Positions 1-6,105 of a stretch of DNA of 7,460 nucleotides are shown piece by piece. Under the pieces are notes generated by a model. The model saw only the letters and a list, made by a program, of their open reading frames with translations. It had not been told where the DNA came from and made no database searches. The DNA lies in contig CALBZG010000096.1 of the NCBI GenBank assembly GCA_937889655.1, positions 1-7,460 of the forward strand. Direction: 5' to 3'. This DNA is from an uncultured Clostridia bacterium (GTDB taxonomy: Bacteria; Bacillota; Clostridia; Peptostreptococcales; Anaerovoracaceae). Both the position numbers and the translations under genes were made by a program. Every line of letters starts with the position of its first letter. Within the stretch, counting starts at the first letter, position 1.

Positions 1-582
1 AACAGCAGTGCAATGCTGACGGATTTGAGGACGAATCCGGCTACCATACAAGCCGTGAGCAACGCCGACGTTATCACCATCAGCATTGGGGGCAACAACC
101 TGCTGAAACCTGTTATGCTTGAAATTGAAACGACCTTTGGCCTGGACGCACAATCCGACACCTTCAACCAGGAGCTGGCAATGATGCTGGCGGTCAAGGC
201 CAATAGAGATAAACTGAAGAATATTCTGACCGAGGTTTTGCCGGAACTGGAAGCCGGCGTTTTGCAGTTCAGCCGGGACTGGCCGGAGATCATCGCCACA
301 GTGAAGTACCTTTCCCCGGATGCGAAGGTCCTGGTAGCCACGGTCTATAATCCGCTTCCTTCCGGGGAAGCTTATTACGACGCTTTCGACAAGCCAATTC
401 AAGAGCTCAACGCTGTGATCATCTCTCAAAGCGGGTGGTATCAGATTGCGGATGTCTATGAGGCCTTTGGGGATTATAATGGAACGGAAGCCCTGACCAA
501 TTTCGACCTTCTGAAAGGGTGCTTCGATGTGCATCCTACCATCAAGGGATATGAGATGATCTATCAATGCCATATCAATTAA
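1..582 (+). CDS. SGNH/GDSL-family hydrolase, 5' truncated by window edge
   Basis: C-terminal part of an SGNH/GDSL esterase or lipase. The frame is open to base 1, and 193 codons are visible. The Met at base 13 is probably internal, because starting there would leave out the N-terminal block that holds the nucleophilic Ser (GDS). What is visible is block III, GGNN at codons 30-33 counted from base 1, whose Asn forms part of the oxyanion hole. Near the end is the C-terminal catalytic block DVHPTIKGY, with the probable catalytic pair Asp176 and His178. The family hydrolyses ester bonds in lipids, acylated sugars or small esters, and many members are secreted, but the signal region lies outside the window. 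The next gene starts 9 bases after the stop, so the two are probably co-transcribed. The family call is firm. The substrate is unknown. Confidence 0.85.
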   Translation, partial: NSSAMLTDLRTNPATIQAVSNADVITISIGGNNLLKPVMLEIETTFGLDAQSDTFNQELAMMLAVKANRDKLKNILTEVLPELEAGVLQFSRDWPEIIATVKYLSPDAKVLVATVYNPLPSGEAYYDAFDKPIQELNAVIISQSGWYQIADVYEAFGDYNGTEALTNFDLLKGCFDVHPTIKGYEMIYQCHIN

Positions 583-591
583 AGGGGTGAA

Positions 592-1419
592 ATGGCTATG
601 AACAGGCATGACCTGATTGAATCAGCAGAGAAATTCATTGCGGGCTCGACGGACAATTTTGTTCCGGGAGATTTGGCTCTGTCCAAGGAAGTTGAAGGCA
701 TGAAGATTTTCGACAAGCCTATCTTTGGATTCGCCATGGCGGATGACGAGCTTTTCAAGGAACTGCAGCGTCCGGAGGTAATTGGAAGGCATGTACTGAT
801 TCCTGAGGATTGGCTGCCCGGCGCTCGTACGGTAATCTCCTTTTTTATGCCTTTCACCGAAAGGGTCAAAAGGGCCAACAGTAGGGATTTTTCTTGGCCT
901 GCCGATGAATGGCTCCATGCACGCATCGAGGGACAGGCTTTCCTGGAAAAGGTATGCGAGCATCTCAGATCGGTACTGATAGACGCGGGCTATAAAACGG
1001 TGGTGCCGATTTTTGATCCAAGATTCCGGGCATATAACGCGGACCCCGACCCGGATCTTGCGTTCTCCAGCAACTGGTCCGAACGCCACGCCGCCTATAT
1101 CTGCGGCCTGGGGACCTTCAGCCTTTCTAAAGGACTGATCACCGAAAAAGGTGTCGCCGGCAGATTCGGCAGCCTCGTGACGGAGTTGTATCTGCCGCCG
1201 GACAAGAGGCCTTATAGTGGCCTTTATGATTATTGCACCATGTGCGGTCTCTGCGAGGATCACTGTCCGGCAGAAGCGATCTCTCTGGAAAAAGGGAAAG
1301 AGCATTTGCCATGCTTCAGGTTTTTGAACAACACCCTGAAAAAGTGCCGACCACGTTATGGCTGCGGGAAATGCCAGGTTGACGTGCCTTGCGAGTCCTG
1401 CGCTCCGGGAAAGCCTTGA
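592..1419 (+). CDS. QueG-like double [4Fe-4S] cluster protein
   Basis: A 275-residue iron-sulfur protein related to the C-terminal half of epoxyqueuosine reductase QueG. A ferredoxin motif CxxCxxCxxxCP lies at Cys215, 218, 221 and 225. More cysteines follow at 241, 252, 258, 261, 267 and 270, with a second-cluster motif of the form CGxCx5C. Residues 164-198 (SERHAAYICGLG, then a GLITEKG segment) match the QueG core region just before the ferredoxin domain. QueG reduces epoxyqueuosine in tRNA with cobalamin. Here the HEAT-repeat tail is absent, and the Asp expected before the ER-x-A segment appears to be Phe158, so this may be a redox paralogue rather than true QueG. The product is probably cytoplasmic. 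GGGG at 584-587 lies 4 bases before ATG 592 and 10 before an in-frame ATG at 598, so the protein may begin two residues later. It follows the SGNH gene closely. Confidence 0.8.
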   Translation: MAMNRHDLIESAEKFIAGSTDNFVPGDLALSKEVEGMKIFDKPIFGFAMADDELFKELQRPEVIGRHVLIPEDWLPGARTVISFFMPFTERVKRANSRDFSWPADEWLHARIEGQAFLEKVCEHLRSVLIDAGYKTVVPIFDPRFRAYNADPDPDLAFSSNWSERHAAYICGLGTFSLSKGLITEKGVAGRFGSLVTELYLPPDKRPYSGLYDYCTMCGLCEDHCPAEAISLEKGKEHLPCFRFLNNTLKKCRPRYGCGKCQVDVPCESCAPGKP

Positions 1420-1482
1420 ACCTTCATATTCAGAAATAATATAGAGATTGCGATTAGAAAAGGATAAGGGGAAAAGATAAAT

Positions 1483-1857
1483 ATGTTCTTCATCGGAGTG
1501 TTTGGTGTGCAGGATAAGGAAGTGATGATCGAAACAGGGGAGAAAATCAGCTGCCCTTCTTGTGATGCCCAAACCGATATTGAGCTCATTAAAACATATA
1601 CCTATTTCCACGTGTTCTTCATCCCCGCGTTCAAGTGGAATGTCCGGTATCATCTCAGCACAGGCTGCTGCGGCAGCGTCTATGAGTTGAACCCAGACGT
1701 CGGAAAGCAATTCGAAAGAGGGGATTATCCGGTGATCAGACCGGAGGATCTCCGCAGGATCGACAGATATCTTCCCTATAAAGTCTGCCCTAATTGCGAG
1801 GCTCGCGTGGATACGCATTTCAACTTTTGCCCTAACTGCGGGAAGAAAATAGATTAA
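1483..1857 (+). CDS. Small zinc-ribbon protein with two Cys4-type modules
   Basis: A 124-residue protein recognisable as a clostridial-type zinc-ribbon protein of unknown function. It opens with MFFIGVFGVQDKE, typical of this group. The first module is CPSC at residues 24-27 paired with Cys62-Cys63. Between them lies an aromatic, hydrophobic stretch (residues 39-52, TYTYFHVFFIPAFKW) that may pack against a membrane or partner, but it is too short and mixed to call a transmembrane helix. The second module is a compact zinc ribbon, CPNC at 102-105 and CPNC at 116-119, close to the C-terminus. Purine-rich AAGGGG at 1466-1471 precedes the ATG by 11 bases, a rather long spacing. The gene lies 63 bases after the Fe-S gene and 23 bases before galE, consistent with one transcript. 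No catalytic residues are apparent. A role in binding protein or nucleic acid is possible but not shown. Confidence 0.75.
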   Translation: MFFIGVFGVQDKEVMIETGEKISCPSCDAQTDIELIKTYTYFHVFFIPAFKWNVRYHLSTGCCGSVYELNPDVGKQFERGDYPVIRPEDLRRIDRYLPYKVCPNCEARVDTHFNFCPNCGKKID

Positions 1858-1880
1858 TCTTGTAAGGAGGCCTACTCAGC

Positions 1881-2876
1881 ATGAACATACTAGTCACCGG
1901 CGGCGCCGGATATATCGGATCCCATACCGTGGTCACATTGCTGGAAGCGGGGAACGGGGTGACCGTGGCCGACAACCTCTGCAACAGCAAGGCGGAGACC
2001 ATCGACAGGATCAAAGAAATAACGGGCAAGAAGGTCGCCTTCTACGAAATAGATGTCACGGAAGAGTCCGACGTGGGCAAGATTTTCGACTATCATAACT
2101 TCGATGCCGTGATGCATTTCGCAGGGCTAAAAGCTGTGGGCGAATCCGTCGAAAAACCGCTGGAATACTACTATAACAATCTACTCAGCACGATGGTGCT
2201 GGCGAAGGCGAGCTTGAAATACGGGGTGGATAAATTCGTGTTCAGCTCTTCTGCGACAGTGTACGGTGATAACAAGGTTCCTTTCATGGAGACCATGGCC
2301 CTCCTGCCGGCCTCCAATCCTTATGGCCGGACGAAAGCCATCAGCGAACAGATCCTTATCGATCTTGCAAAGGCGCATCCGAATTTATCCGTATCGCTGC
2401 TACGCTATTTCAATCCAGTGGGAGCCCATGAAAGCGGGCTGATCGGCGAATCACCCAATGGCATTCCCAACAACCTCATGCCGTATATCACCCAGGTGGC
2501 TAAAGGCAAGCTTGAAAAACTAAGGGTTTTCGGAAACGACTATCCGACGGCGGACGGCACCGGTGTCCGGGATTATATTCATGTGATGGATCTTGCAGCA
2601 GGTCATGTGGCCGCGCTGGAAAAGCTGAATCCGGGAGCCCATATCTACAATCTCGGTACCGGCTGCGGGACCAGCGTGCTGGAGTTGATCCATGCCTTCG
2701 AAGAAGCAAACGGCATCAAAGTACCTTATGAGATCACGGCAAGACGGGCCGGGGACATCGCGGAATGCTATGCCGATGCGGGTAAGGCGGAGCGTGAGCT
2801 TGGATGGAAGGCCGAACGGGGCATCAAGGATATGTGCAGGGATGCCTGGCGTTTTGAGAAAGCATTGGCGGAATAG
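1881..2876 (+). CDS. galE: UDP-glucose 4-epimerase
   Basis: An extended short-chain dehydrogenase of 331 residues, normal for GalE, interconverting UDP-Glc and UDP-Gal through a 4-keto intermediate with tightly bound NAD. The N-terminal Rossmann motif is GGAGYIG at residues 7-13. The catalytic set is Ser124 (in FSSSATVYG), Tyr148 and Lys152 (in NPYGRTK). The YFNPVGAHESGLIGE substrate-loop signature spans 176-190, and GDIAECYADAGKAERELGW lies near the C-terminus. By alignment from memory, Cys296 occupies the position of E. coli Tyr299 and human Cys307; a small residue there goes with activity on UDP-GlcNAc/GalNAc as well. The start is well supported by AAGGAGG at 1864-1870, 10 bases upstream. 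The gene sits directly before the polysaccharide-assembly pair and probably supplies its sugar nucleotides. No other Leloir-pathway gene is in view. Confidence 0.95.
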   Translation: MNILVTGGAGYIGSHTVVTLLEAGNGVTVADNLCNSKAETIDRIKEITGKKVAFYEIDVTEESDVGKIFDYHNFDAVMHFAGLKAVGESVEKPLEYYYNNLLSTMVLAKASLKYGVDKFVFSSSATVYGDNKVPFMETMALLPASNPYGRTKAISEQILIDLAKAHPNLSVSLLRYFNPVGAHESGLIGESPNGIPNNLMPYITQVAKGKLEKLRVFGNDYPTADGTGVRDYIHVMDLAAGHVAALEKLNPGAHIYNLGTGCGTSVLELIHAFEEANGIKVPYEITARRAGDIAECYADAGKAERELGWKAERGIKDMCRDAWRFEKALAE

Positions 2877-2887
2877 CCTTATCTGTC

Positions 2888-2917
2888 TTGTATAACAGGG
2901 GCCATATGAGGTATAAT
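2888..2917 (+). promoter_or_regulatory. Probable sigma-A promoter for the cpsC-cpsD pair
   Basis: A perfect -10 hexamer TATAAT lies at 2912-2917. The best -35 is a weak TTGTAT at 2888-2893, 18 bases upstream, matching only the TTG of the consensus. It sits in the 87-base gap after galE, and transcription would start near 2924, about 40 bases before the next start codon. Read-through from galE may also contribute, since no terminator separates the genes. Confidence 0.55.
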
Positions 2918-2963
2918 AGTCTCCGGACCGTACAACAGGAATATGTAAAGGAGCCGTTTTTTT

Positions 2964-3656
2964 ATGCAGCCTGAAAATGAGATGGAAATCGAATATTCAT
3001 TATCGGAGATTTTTTCGATTTTGATAAAAAGAGCCTGGATCATCGTGCTCTGTGTTGTGATCGTTACAGCCGGAGCATTTATAGTGACCAAATACGTGAT
3101 CGATGAGAAATACACCTCTTCGGTGTCCATGTATGTGGCTCCCAACAGCAATAATGTGGATGTGCTGGCTTCCCTAAGCGAACTGAATTATGCTCAGGAA
3201 GTGGTGAACACCTATATCGAGATATTGAAAACCAACAGCTTCATGACGTCGGTAGCCTATGCCAGTGGTCTGGGGTATTCCCAGAAGGATCTGTCGGAGA
3301 TGGTGGAGATCAACGCAGTGAACGATACGGAGATCTTCATGGTCAAGGTCACCACCGAGGATGCGGACCATTCTCTTAAGCTTGCCAATACCATCGCCCA
3401 GATGGCTCCTCAGAAGATCATCGAGATCAAGGACGCGGATGCGGTGAGGGTGGTGGATCCTGCGGTGCTTCCGATCGAACCAAGCTCGCCGAATGTGCTG
3501 AAGAACACCGCCATCGGTCTGGCTTTGGGCCTCATGGCCGGAGTCATGCTGGCGTTCCTTTTGGAGATGCTGGACAAAAGGGTCAAGAATGAAGACGATC
3601 TAGTCAGGCGTTATAACATACCGGTTCTCGGTTCTGTGCCGAGATTTGATAAATAA
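2964..3656 (+). CDS. Wzz/CpsC-type chain-length determinant, kinase adaptor
   Basis: A 230-residue polysaccharide co-polymerase of the split Firmicute type (CpsC/CapA/YveK). An N-terminal Wzz domain starts at about residue 8. Transmembrane helix 1 spans about 24-42 (rich in Val, Ile and Ala), an extracellular segment covers about 45-180, a Pro-rich stretch at 165-177 follows, and helix 2 spans about 182-201. The short cytoplasmic tail 203-230 (LDKRVKNEDDLVRRYNIPVLG and onward) is the usual segment through which such adaptors activate the partner tyrosine kinase. Known members set polymer length and recruit the kinase to the membrane. AAAGGAG at 2947-2953 lies 10 bases before the ATG. The kinase gene follows after 21 bases. 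The protein lacks a fused ATPase domain, as expected when the kinase is a separate gene. The specific polymer cannot be told from this window. Confidence 0.88.
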   Translation: MQPENEMEIEYSLSEIFSILIKRAWIIVLCVVIVTAGAFIVTKYVIDEKYTSSVSMYVAPNSNNVDVLASLSELNYAQEVVNTYIEILKTNSFMTSVAYASGLGYSQKDLSEMVEINAVNDTEIFMVKVTTEDADHSLKLANTIAQMAPQKIIEIKDADAVRVVDPAVLPIEPSSPNVLKNTAIGLALGLMAGVMLAFLLEMLDKRVKNEDDLVRRYNIPVLGSVPRFDK

Positions 3657-3677
3657 AGGGAAGACAGGAACAGGAAT

Positions 3678-4457
3678 ATGAGAACAAAAGGTGCCAATAA
3701 AAAAGTGAAGAACAGAGCCCGCAGGGTGCACGATTTCCTGGACCATTCCTCGGACTTCTCCGTGGTGGAGGCCTATAAGACCATCCGGACCAATCTGATG
3801 TTCGCCATTCCCAAGGCCGGATGCAAGAAGATCATCGTCACCAGCTCCGTGCCGAAGGAGGGGAAAAGCACCAGTGTCACCAATCTGGCCATTTCTCTGG
3901 CCCAAGCCAATGCCCGAGTGCTACTCATCGACTGCGATATGCGCAAACCATTTGTCCATAAGATTTTCAAGATGAAGGCCATACCGGGACTTTCCGATGT
4001 CCTTGGGGGGCTTTGCGGCTTGGCGGACGCTATTCAGGCGACTCAGTATCCATCGTTGATGGTGATCTGTGCCGGGACCATACCGCCAAATCCGGGAGAG
4101 CTTCTTGGAAGCGCGGTAATGGCGGACATGATTGCATTCCTGGACAGCAAATTCGACTATATCCTGCTGGATACGCCACCGGTGAATCTGGTGTCGGATA
4201 CCCTGAGCCTCACCAAGATCGCCGACGGTGTGGTGATGGTTGCCCGCCAGGACGTGACATTGCATCCGGAATTCGCTAAAGCCTTGAACAGCCTGGAGTT
4301 CGCCGGCGCAAAGGTAGCGGGCGTCATCATGAACGATGTGGAGAGCGGCAGGGGCTACGGCTATAAGAAATACAGATACGATAAAAAGTATCAAGGCTAT
4401 TACAATTTCTACAAGGAGCCCGAAAAGGGCGGGGAGGCATTGTCAACCAAAGAATAA
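3678..4457 (+). CDS. CpsD/CapB-type bacterial tyrosine kinase (BY-kinase)
   Basis: A 259-residue cytoplasmic P-loop ATPase that autophosphorylates on tyrosine and, with its membrane adaptor, controls exopolysaccharide or capsule assembly. Residues 31-43 carry EAYKTIRTNLMFA, the oligomerisation signature. Walker A is SVPKEGKST (57-65), Walker A' is VLLIDCDMRKP (81-91), and Walker B is ILLDTPP (162-168). The C-terminal tail has eight tyrosines within 19 residues (227, 229, 232, 234, 238, 241, 242, 245), the expected autophosphorylation cluster, interspersed with Lys and Gly. Length and order match stand-alone CpsD proteins. The start has a modest AGGA at 3666-3669, 8 bases upstream. The gene lies directly after its adaptor. 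No CpsB/YwqE-type phosphatase, glycosyltransferase, flippase or polymerase follows; the next genes are for biotin, so the rest of the pathway must be elsewhere or upstream. Confidence 0.93.
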   Translation: MRTKGANKKVKNRARRVHDFLDHSSDFSVVEAYKTIRTNLMFAIPKAGCKKIIVTSSVPKEGKSTSVTNLAISLAQANARVLLIDCDMRKPFVHKIFKMKAIPGLSDVLGGLCGLADAIQATQYPSLMVICAGTIPPNPGELLGSAVMADMIAFLDSKFDYILLDTPPVNLVSDTLSLTKIADGVVMVARQDVTLHPEFAKALNSLEFAGAKVAGVIMNDVESGRGYGYKKYRYDKKYQGYYNFYKEPEKGGEALSTKE

Positions 4458-4464
4458 TATCGAG

Positions 4465-4487
4465 TTGACAATCATTCCGTTGTGCAA
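4465..4487. promoter_or_regulatory. Imperfect inverted repeat over bioY promoter, candidate operator
   Basis: TTGACAA (4465-4471) and TTGTGCAA (4480-4487) form an inverted repeat with one unpaired G and an 8-base centre, covering the -35 and the spacer of the bioY promoter. A repressor here would block RNA polymerase. It does not match the TTGTTAACC-type BirA operator I know from Firmicutes, so the identity of any binding protein is open. Part of the symmetry comes simply from the -35 hexamer. Confidence 0.3.
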
Positions 4488-4493
4488 TATAAT
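4465..4493 (+). promoter_or_regulatory. Perfect-consensus sigma-A promoter of bioY-bioB
   Basis: TTGACA at 4465-4470 and TATAAT at 4488-4493 are separated by exactly 17 bases, a full match to the housekeeping consensus. Transcription would start near 4500, giving a leader of about 39 bases before the bioY ATG at 4539. It lies 7 bases after the kinase stop codon, so bioYB can be expressed independently of the upstream genes. A promoter this strong would normally need repression; see the overlapping inverted repeat. Confidence 0.85.
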
Positions 4494-4525
4494 TCTATTA
4501 TTATCATAGATCATTTGTACATCGG

Positions 4526-4531
4526 AAAGGA
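4526..4531 (+). promoter_or_regulatory. Ribosome binding site that fixes the bioY start
   Basis: AAAGGA sits 7 bases before ATG 4539 and downstream of the predicted transcription start near 4500. This excludes the in-frame upstream GTG at 4482, which would not be on the mRNA. Confidence 0.8.
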
Positions 4532-4538
4532 ACCTGCT

Positions 4539-5093
4539 ATGAAAAATCAGAAAACATCGAACATGACATTGATCGGTCTCATGACTGCAGTGACCTGCAT
4601 TCTGGGGCCGCTTTCTATTGTGATCCCTATTTCGCCCGTGCCGATTTCCTTCACCAATCTGGCCATCTATTTGACAGTGATCCTTCTGGGATGCAAGAAA
4701 GGGACCATCTCCTACCTGGTTTATCTCTTTATCGGATTCGTGGGGGTGCCGGTCTTCTCCAACTTCACAGGAGGCCCGGGCAAACTGCTGGGCCCCACTG
4801 GGGGCTATCTGATCGGCTTTATCTTTATGGCCCTGATCGCCGGATACTTCGTTGATAAATATCCGGGCAAACTCCCAATGTATATCGTGGGTATGGTGCT
4901 AGGCACTCTCGTGACCTATGCGCTGGGCACCGCATGGCTGGCTTATCAGGCCAACCTGACCTTCCAGGCGGCATTATTCGCCGGCGTGATCCCGTACATT
5001 CCGGGAGACCTTGTGAAGATCGGCGTGGCCACAGCTCTTGGCAGTACCGTGAAGAGCCGGGTGAGAAAAGCGGGATACCTCTATGAAAACTGA
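4539..5093 (+). CDS. bioY: Biotin transporter S-component BioY
   Basis: A 184-residue integral membrane protein, the substrate-binding (S) component of ECF-type biotin uptake. The BioY signature is clear: FTGGPGKLLGPTGGY at residues 76-90, PISPVPISFTNLAIYL around 30-45, GTAWLAYQ at 130-137, and PYIPGDLVKI at 152-161 with the conserved Lys160. About six hydrophobic helices can be traced, at roughly 10-30, 38-52, 56-73, 88-105, 112-131 and 142-160. BioY proteins bind biotin with high affinity and normally use shared EcfA/EcfA'/EcfT units, none of which is encoded here. The start at 4539 is chosen because AAAGGA at 4526-4531 lies 7 bases upstream. The earlier in-frame GTG at 4482 falls inside the promoter. 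The stop overlaps the bioB start by 11 bases, implying translational coupling. Confidence 0.95.
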   Translation: MKNQKTSNMTLIGLMTAVTCILGPLSIVIPISPVPISFTNLAIYLTVILLGCKKGTISYLVYLFIGFVGVPVFSNFTGGPGKLLGPTGGYLIGFIFMALIAGYFVDKYPGKLPMYIVGMVLGTLVTYALGTAWLAYQANLTFQAALFAGVIPYIPGDLVKIGVATALGSTVKSRVRKAGYLYEN

Positions 5094-6105
5094 CGGGCTG
5101 AAGGAGCTAGACGCGCAAGTCGATCTGCCCGATATTACAGAACTGGCAAGGGAAATCATCGCCGGAAGAAGGCTGACAAGGGATGACGATCTGAGTTTTT
5201 TCTCTGACGCAGACCTATCGGAGCTTTGCACTGCGGCGAACGAGATCAGAAAGACAATGTGCGGCGACCGGGTGGACCTTTGCTCCATCATCAACGGCAG
5301 GAGCGGCCGATGCAGCGAGAACTGCAAATTCTGCGCCCAGAGCAGCCACAACTGCACGGGTGTGGAGGAATATAGCTTCCTTGAAACGGCAGCCATTTTA
5401 GAGGACTGCAGGAAGCATGAAGACAAGGGCGTTCACCGTTATTCCATCGTCACAGCCGGGCGGGATCTTTCCGGCGACGATTTGGAGAAGGCATGCCGGG
5501 CATACAGGGCAATGAAAAAGGAATGCGGCATCGAGCTTTGCGCATCCCATGGACTATTATCGGAAACTGCATTCGCGGCATTGCGGGAATGCGGCGTTTC
5601 CAACTATCATGAAAATCTGGAAACCTCAAAGAGGAATTTTCCGAATATCTGTACTACTCATACCTACGAGGATAAAATCGCCAGCATCAGGCTGGCTCAG
5701 AAGGTGGGCTTCAAAGTCTGCTCAGGAGGGATCATCGGAATGGGCGAAACCTTCGAGGATCGGCTGGACATGGCTATAAGCCTATCGGAACTGGGGGTAC
5801 AATCCATACCCCTCAACGCGCTGATGCCGATCCCCGGAACACCTTATGAAAACCTGGAGCAGCTTTCGGAGGAGGATATCCTCAGGACTATCGCCATGTT
5901 CCGGTTCATCAATCCGGCAGCCTGGATACGTCTTGCGGCGGGCAGGAGCCTGATGGAGGATTCCGGCAGAAAAGCATTCTTGTCCGGCGCCAATGCGACC
6001 ATAACAGGAGACCTTCTCACGACCTCGGGGAATAATATCGACCAGGATAAGGCCATGCTTCGCGGAATGGGCTTCAATCTGAGCAGCCCAACTCCTCTCT
6101 CATGA
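5083..6105 (+). CDS. bioB: Biotin synthase, probably the anaerobe (Type II) form
   Basis: A 340-residue radical SAM enzyme that inserts sulfur into dethiobiotin, the last step of biotin synthesis. The SAM [4Fe-4S] motif CxxxCxxC is at Cys77, 81 and 84 (in GRCSENCKFCAQSSH). YHENLETS at 175-182 and KVCSGGIIGMGET at 211-223 are typical of BioB. Placing E. coli auxiliary-cluster ligands from memory, Cys128 corresponds to Cys153, Cys188 to Cys213 and Arg260 to Arg283, but Cys97 falls on Ser121 (in HRYSIVTAGR). An extra cysteine, Cys67 in DLCSIING, lies just before the radical SAM motif. A Type II BioB with a 4Fe-5S auxiliary cluster has been reported in obligate anaerobes, and this sequence probably belongs there. 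No good ribosome site precedes ATG 5083, so translation is probably coupled to bioY. No bioA, bioD, bioF or bioW gene is present. The 3' end overlaps the convergent Nudix gene. Confidence 0.95.
   Translation: MKTDGLKELDAQVDLPDITELAREIIAGRRLTRDDDLSFFSDADLSELCTAANEIRKTMCGDRVDLCSIINGRSGRCSENCKFCAQSSHNCTGVEEYSFLETAAILEDCRKHEDKGVHRYSIVTAGRDLSGDDLEKACRAYRAMKKECGIELCASHGLLSETAFAALRECGVSNYHENLETSKRNFPNICTTHTYEDKIASIRLAQKVGFKVCSGGIIGMGETFEDRLDMAISLSELGVQSIPLNALMPIPGTPYENLEQLSEEDILRTIAMFRFINPAAWIRLAAGRSLMEDSGRKAFLSGANATITGDLLTTSGNNIDQDKAMLRGMGFNLSSPTPLS

Noticed and set aside
13..15. ATG at 13 as the true start of the SGNH hydrolase
   Set aside because: The frame is open to the window edge, and starting here would omit the catalytic Ser block.
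1416..1445. Possible promoter TTGAAC-N18-TATAGA before the zinc-ribbon gene
   Set aside because: Both hexamers match at only four positions and the -35 overlaps the preceding stop codon; too weak to annotate.
622..1818. 398-codon open frame on the minus strand
   Set aside because: It lies opposite the Fe-S and zinc-ribbon genes, both with recognisable motifs, and its translation shows no known domain. It is a shadow of real genes.
2877..2900. Possible terminator after galE (CTGT...ACAG)
   Set aside because: Only a 4-bp stem and no T-tract; it overlaps the promoter of the next gene.
4482..4538. GTG at 4482 as an alternative bioY start
   Set aside because: It lies within the promoter spacer upstream of the predicted transcript start, has no ribosome site, and the added residues do not look like BioY.
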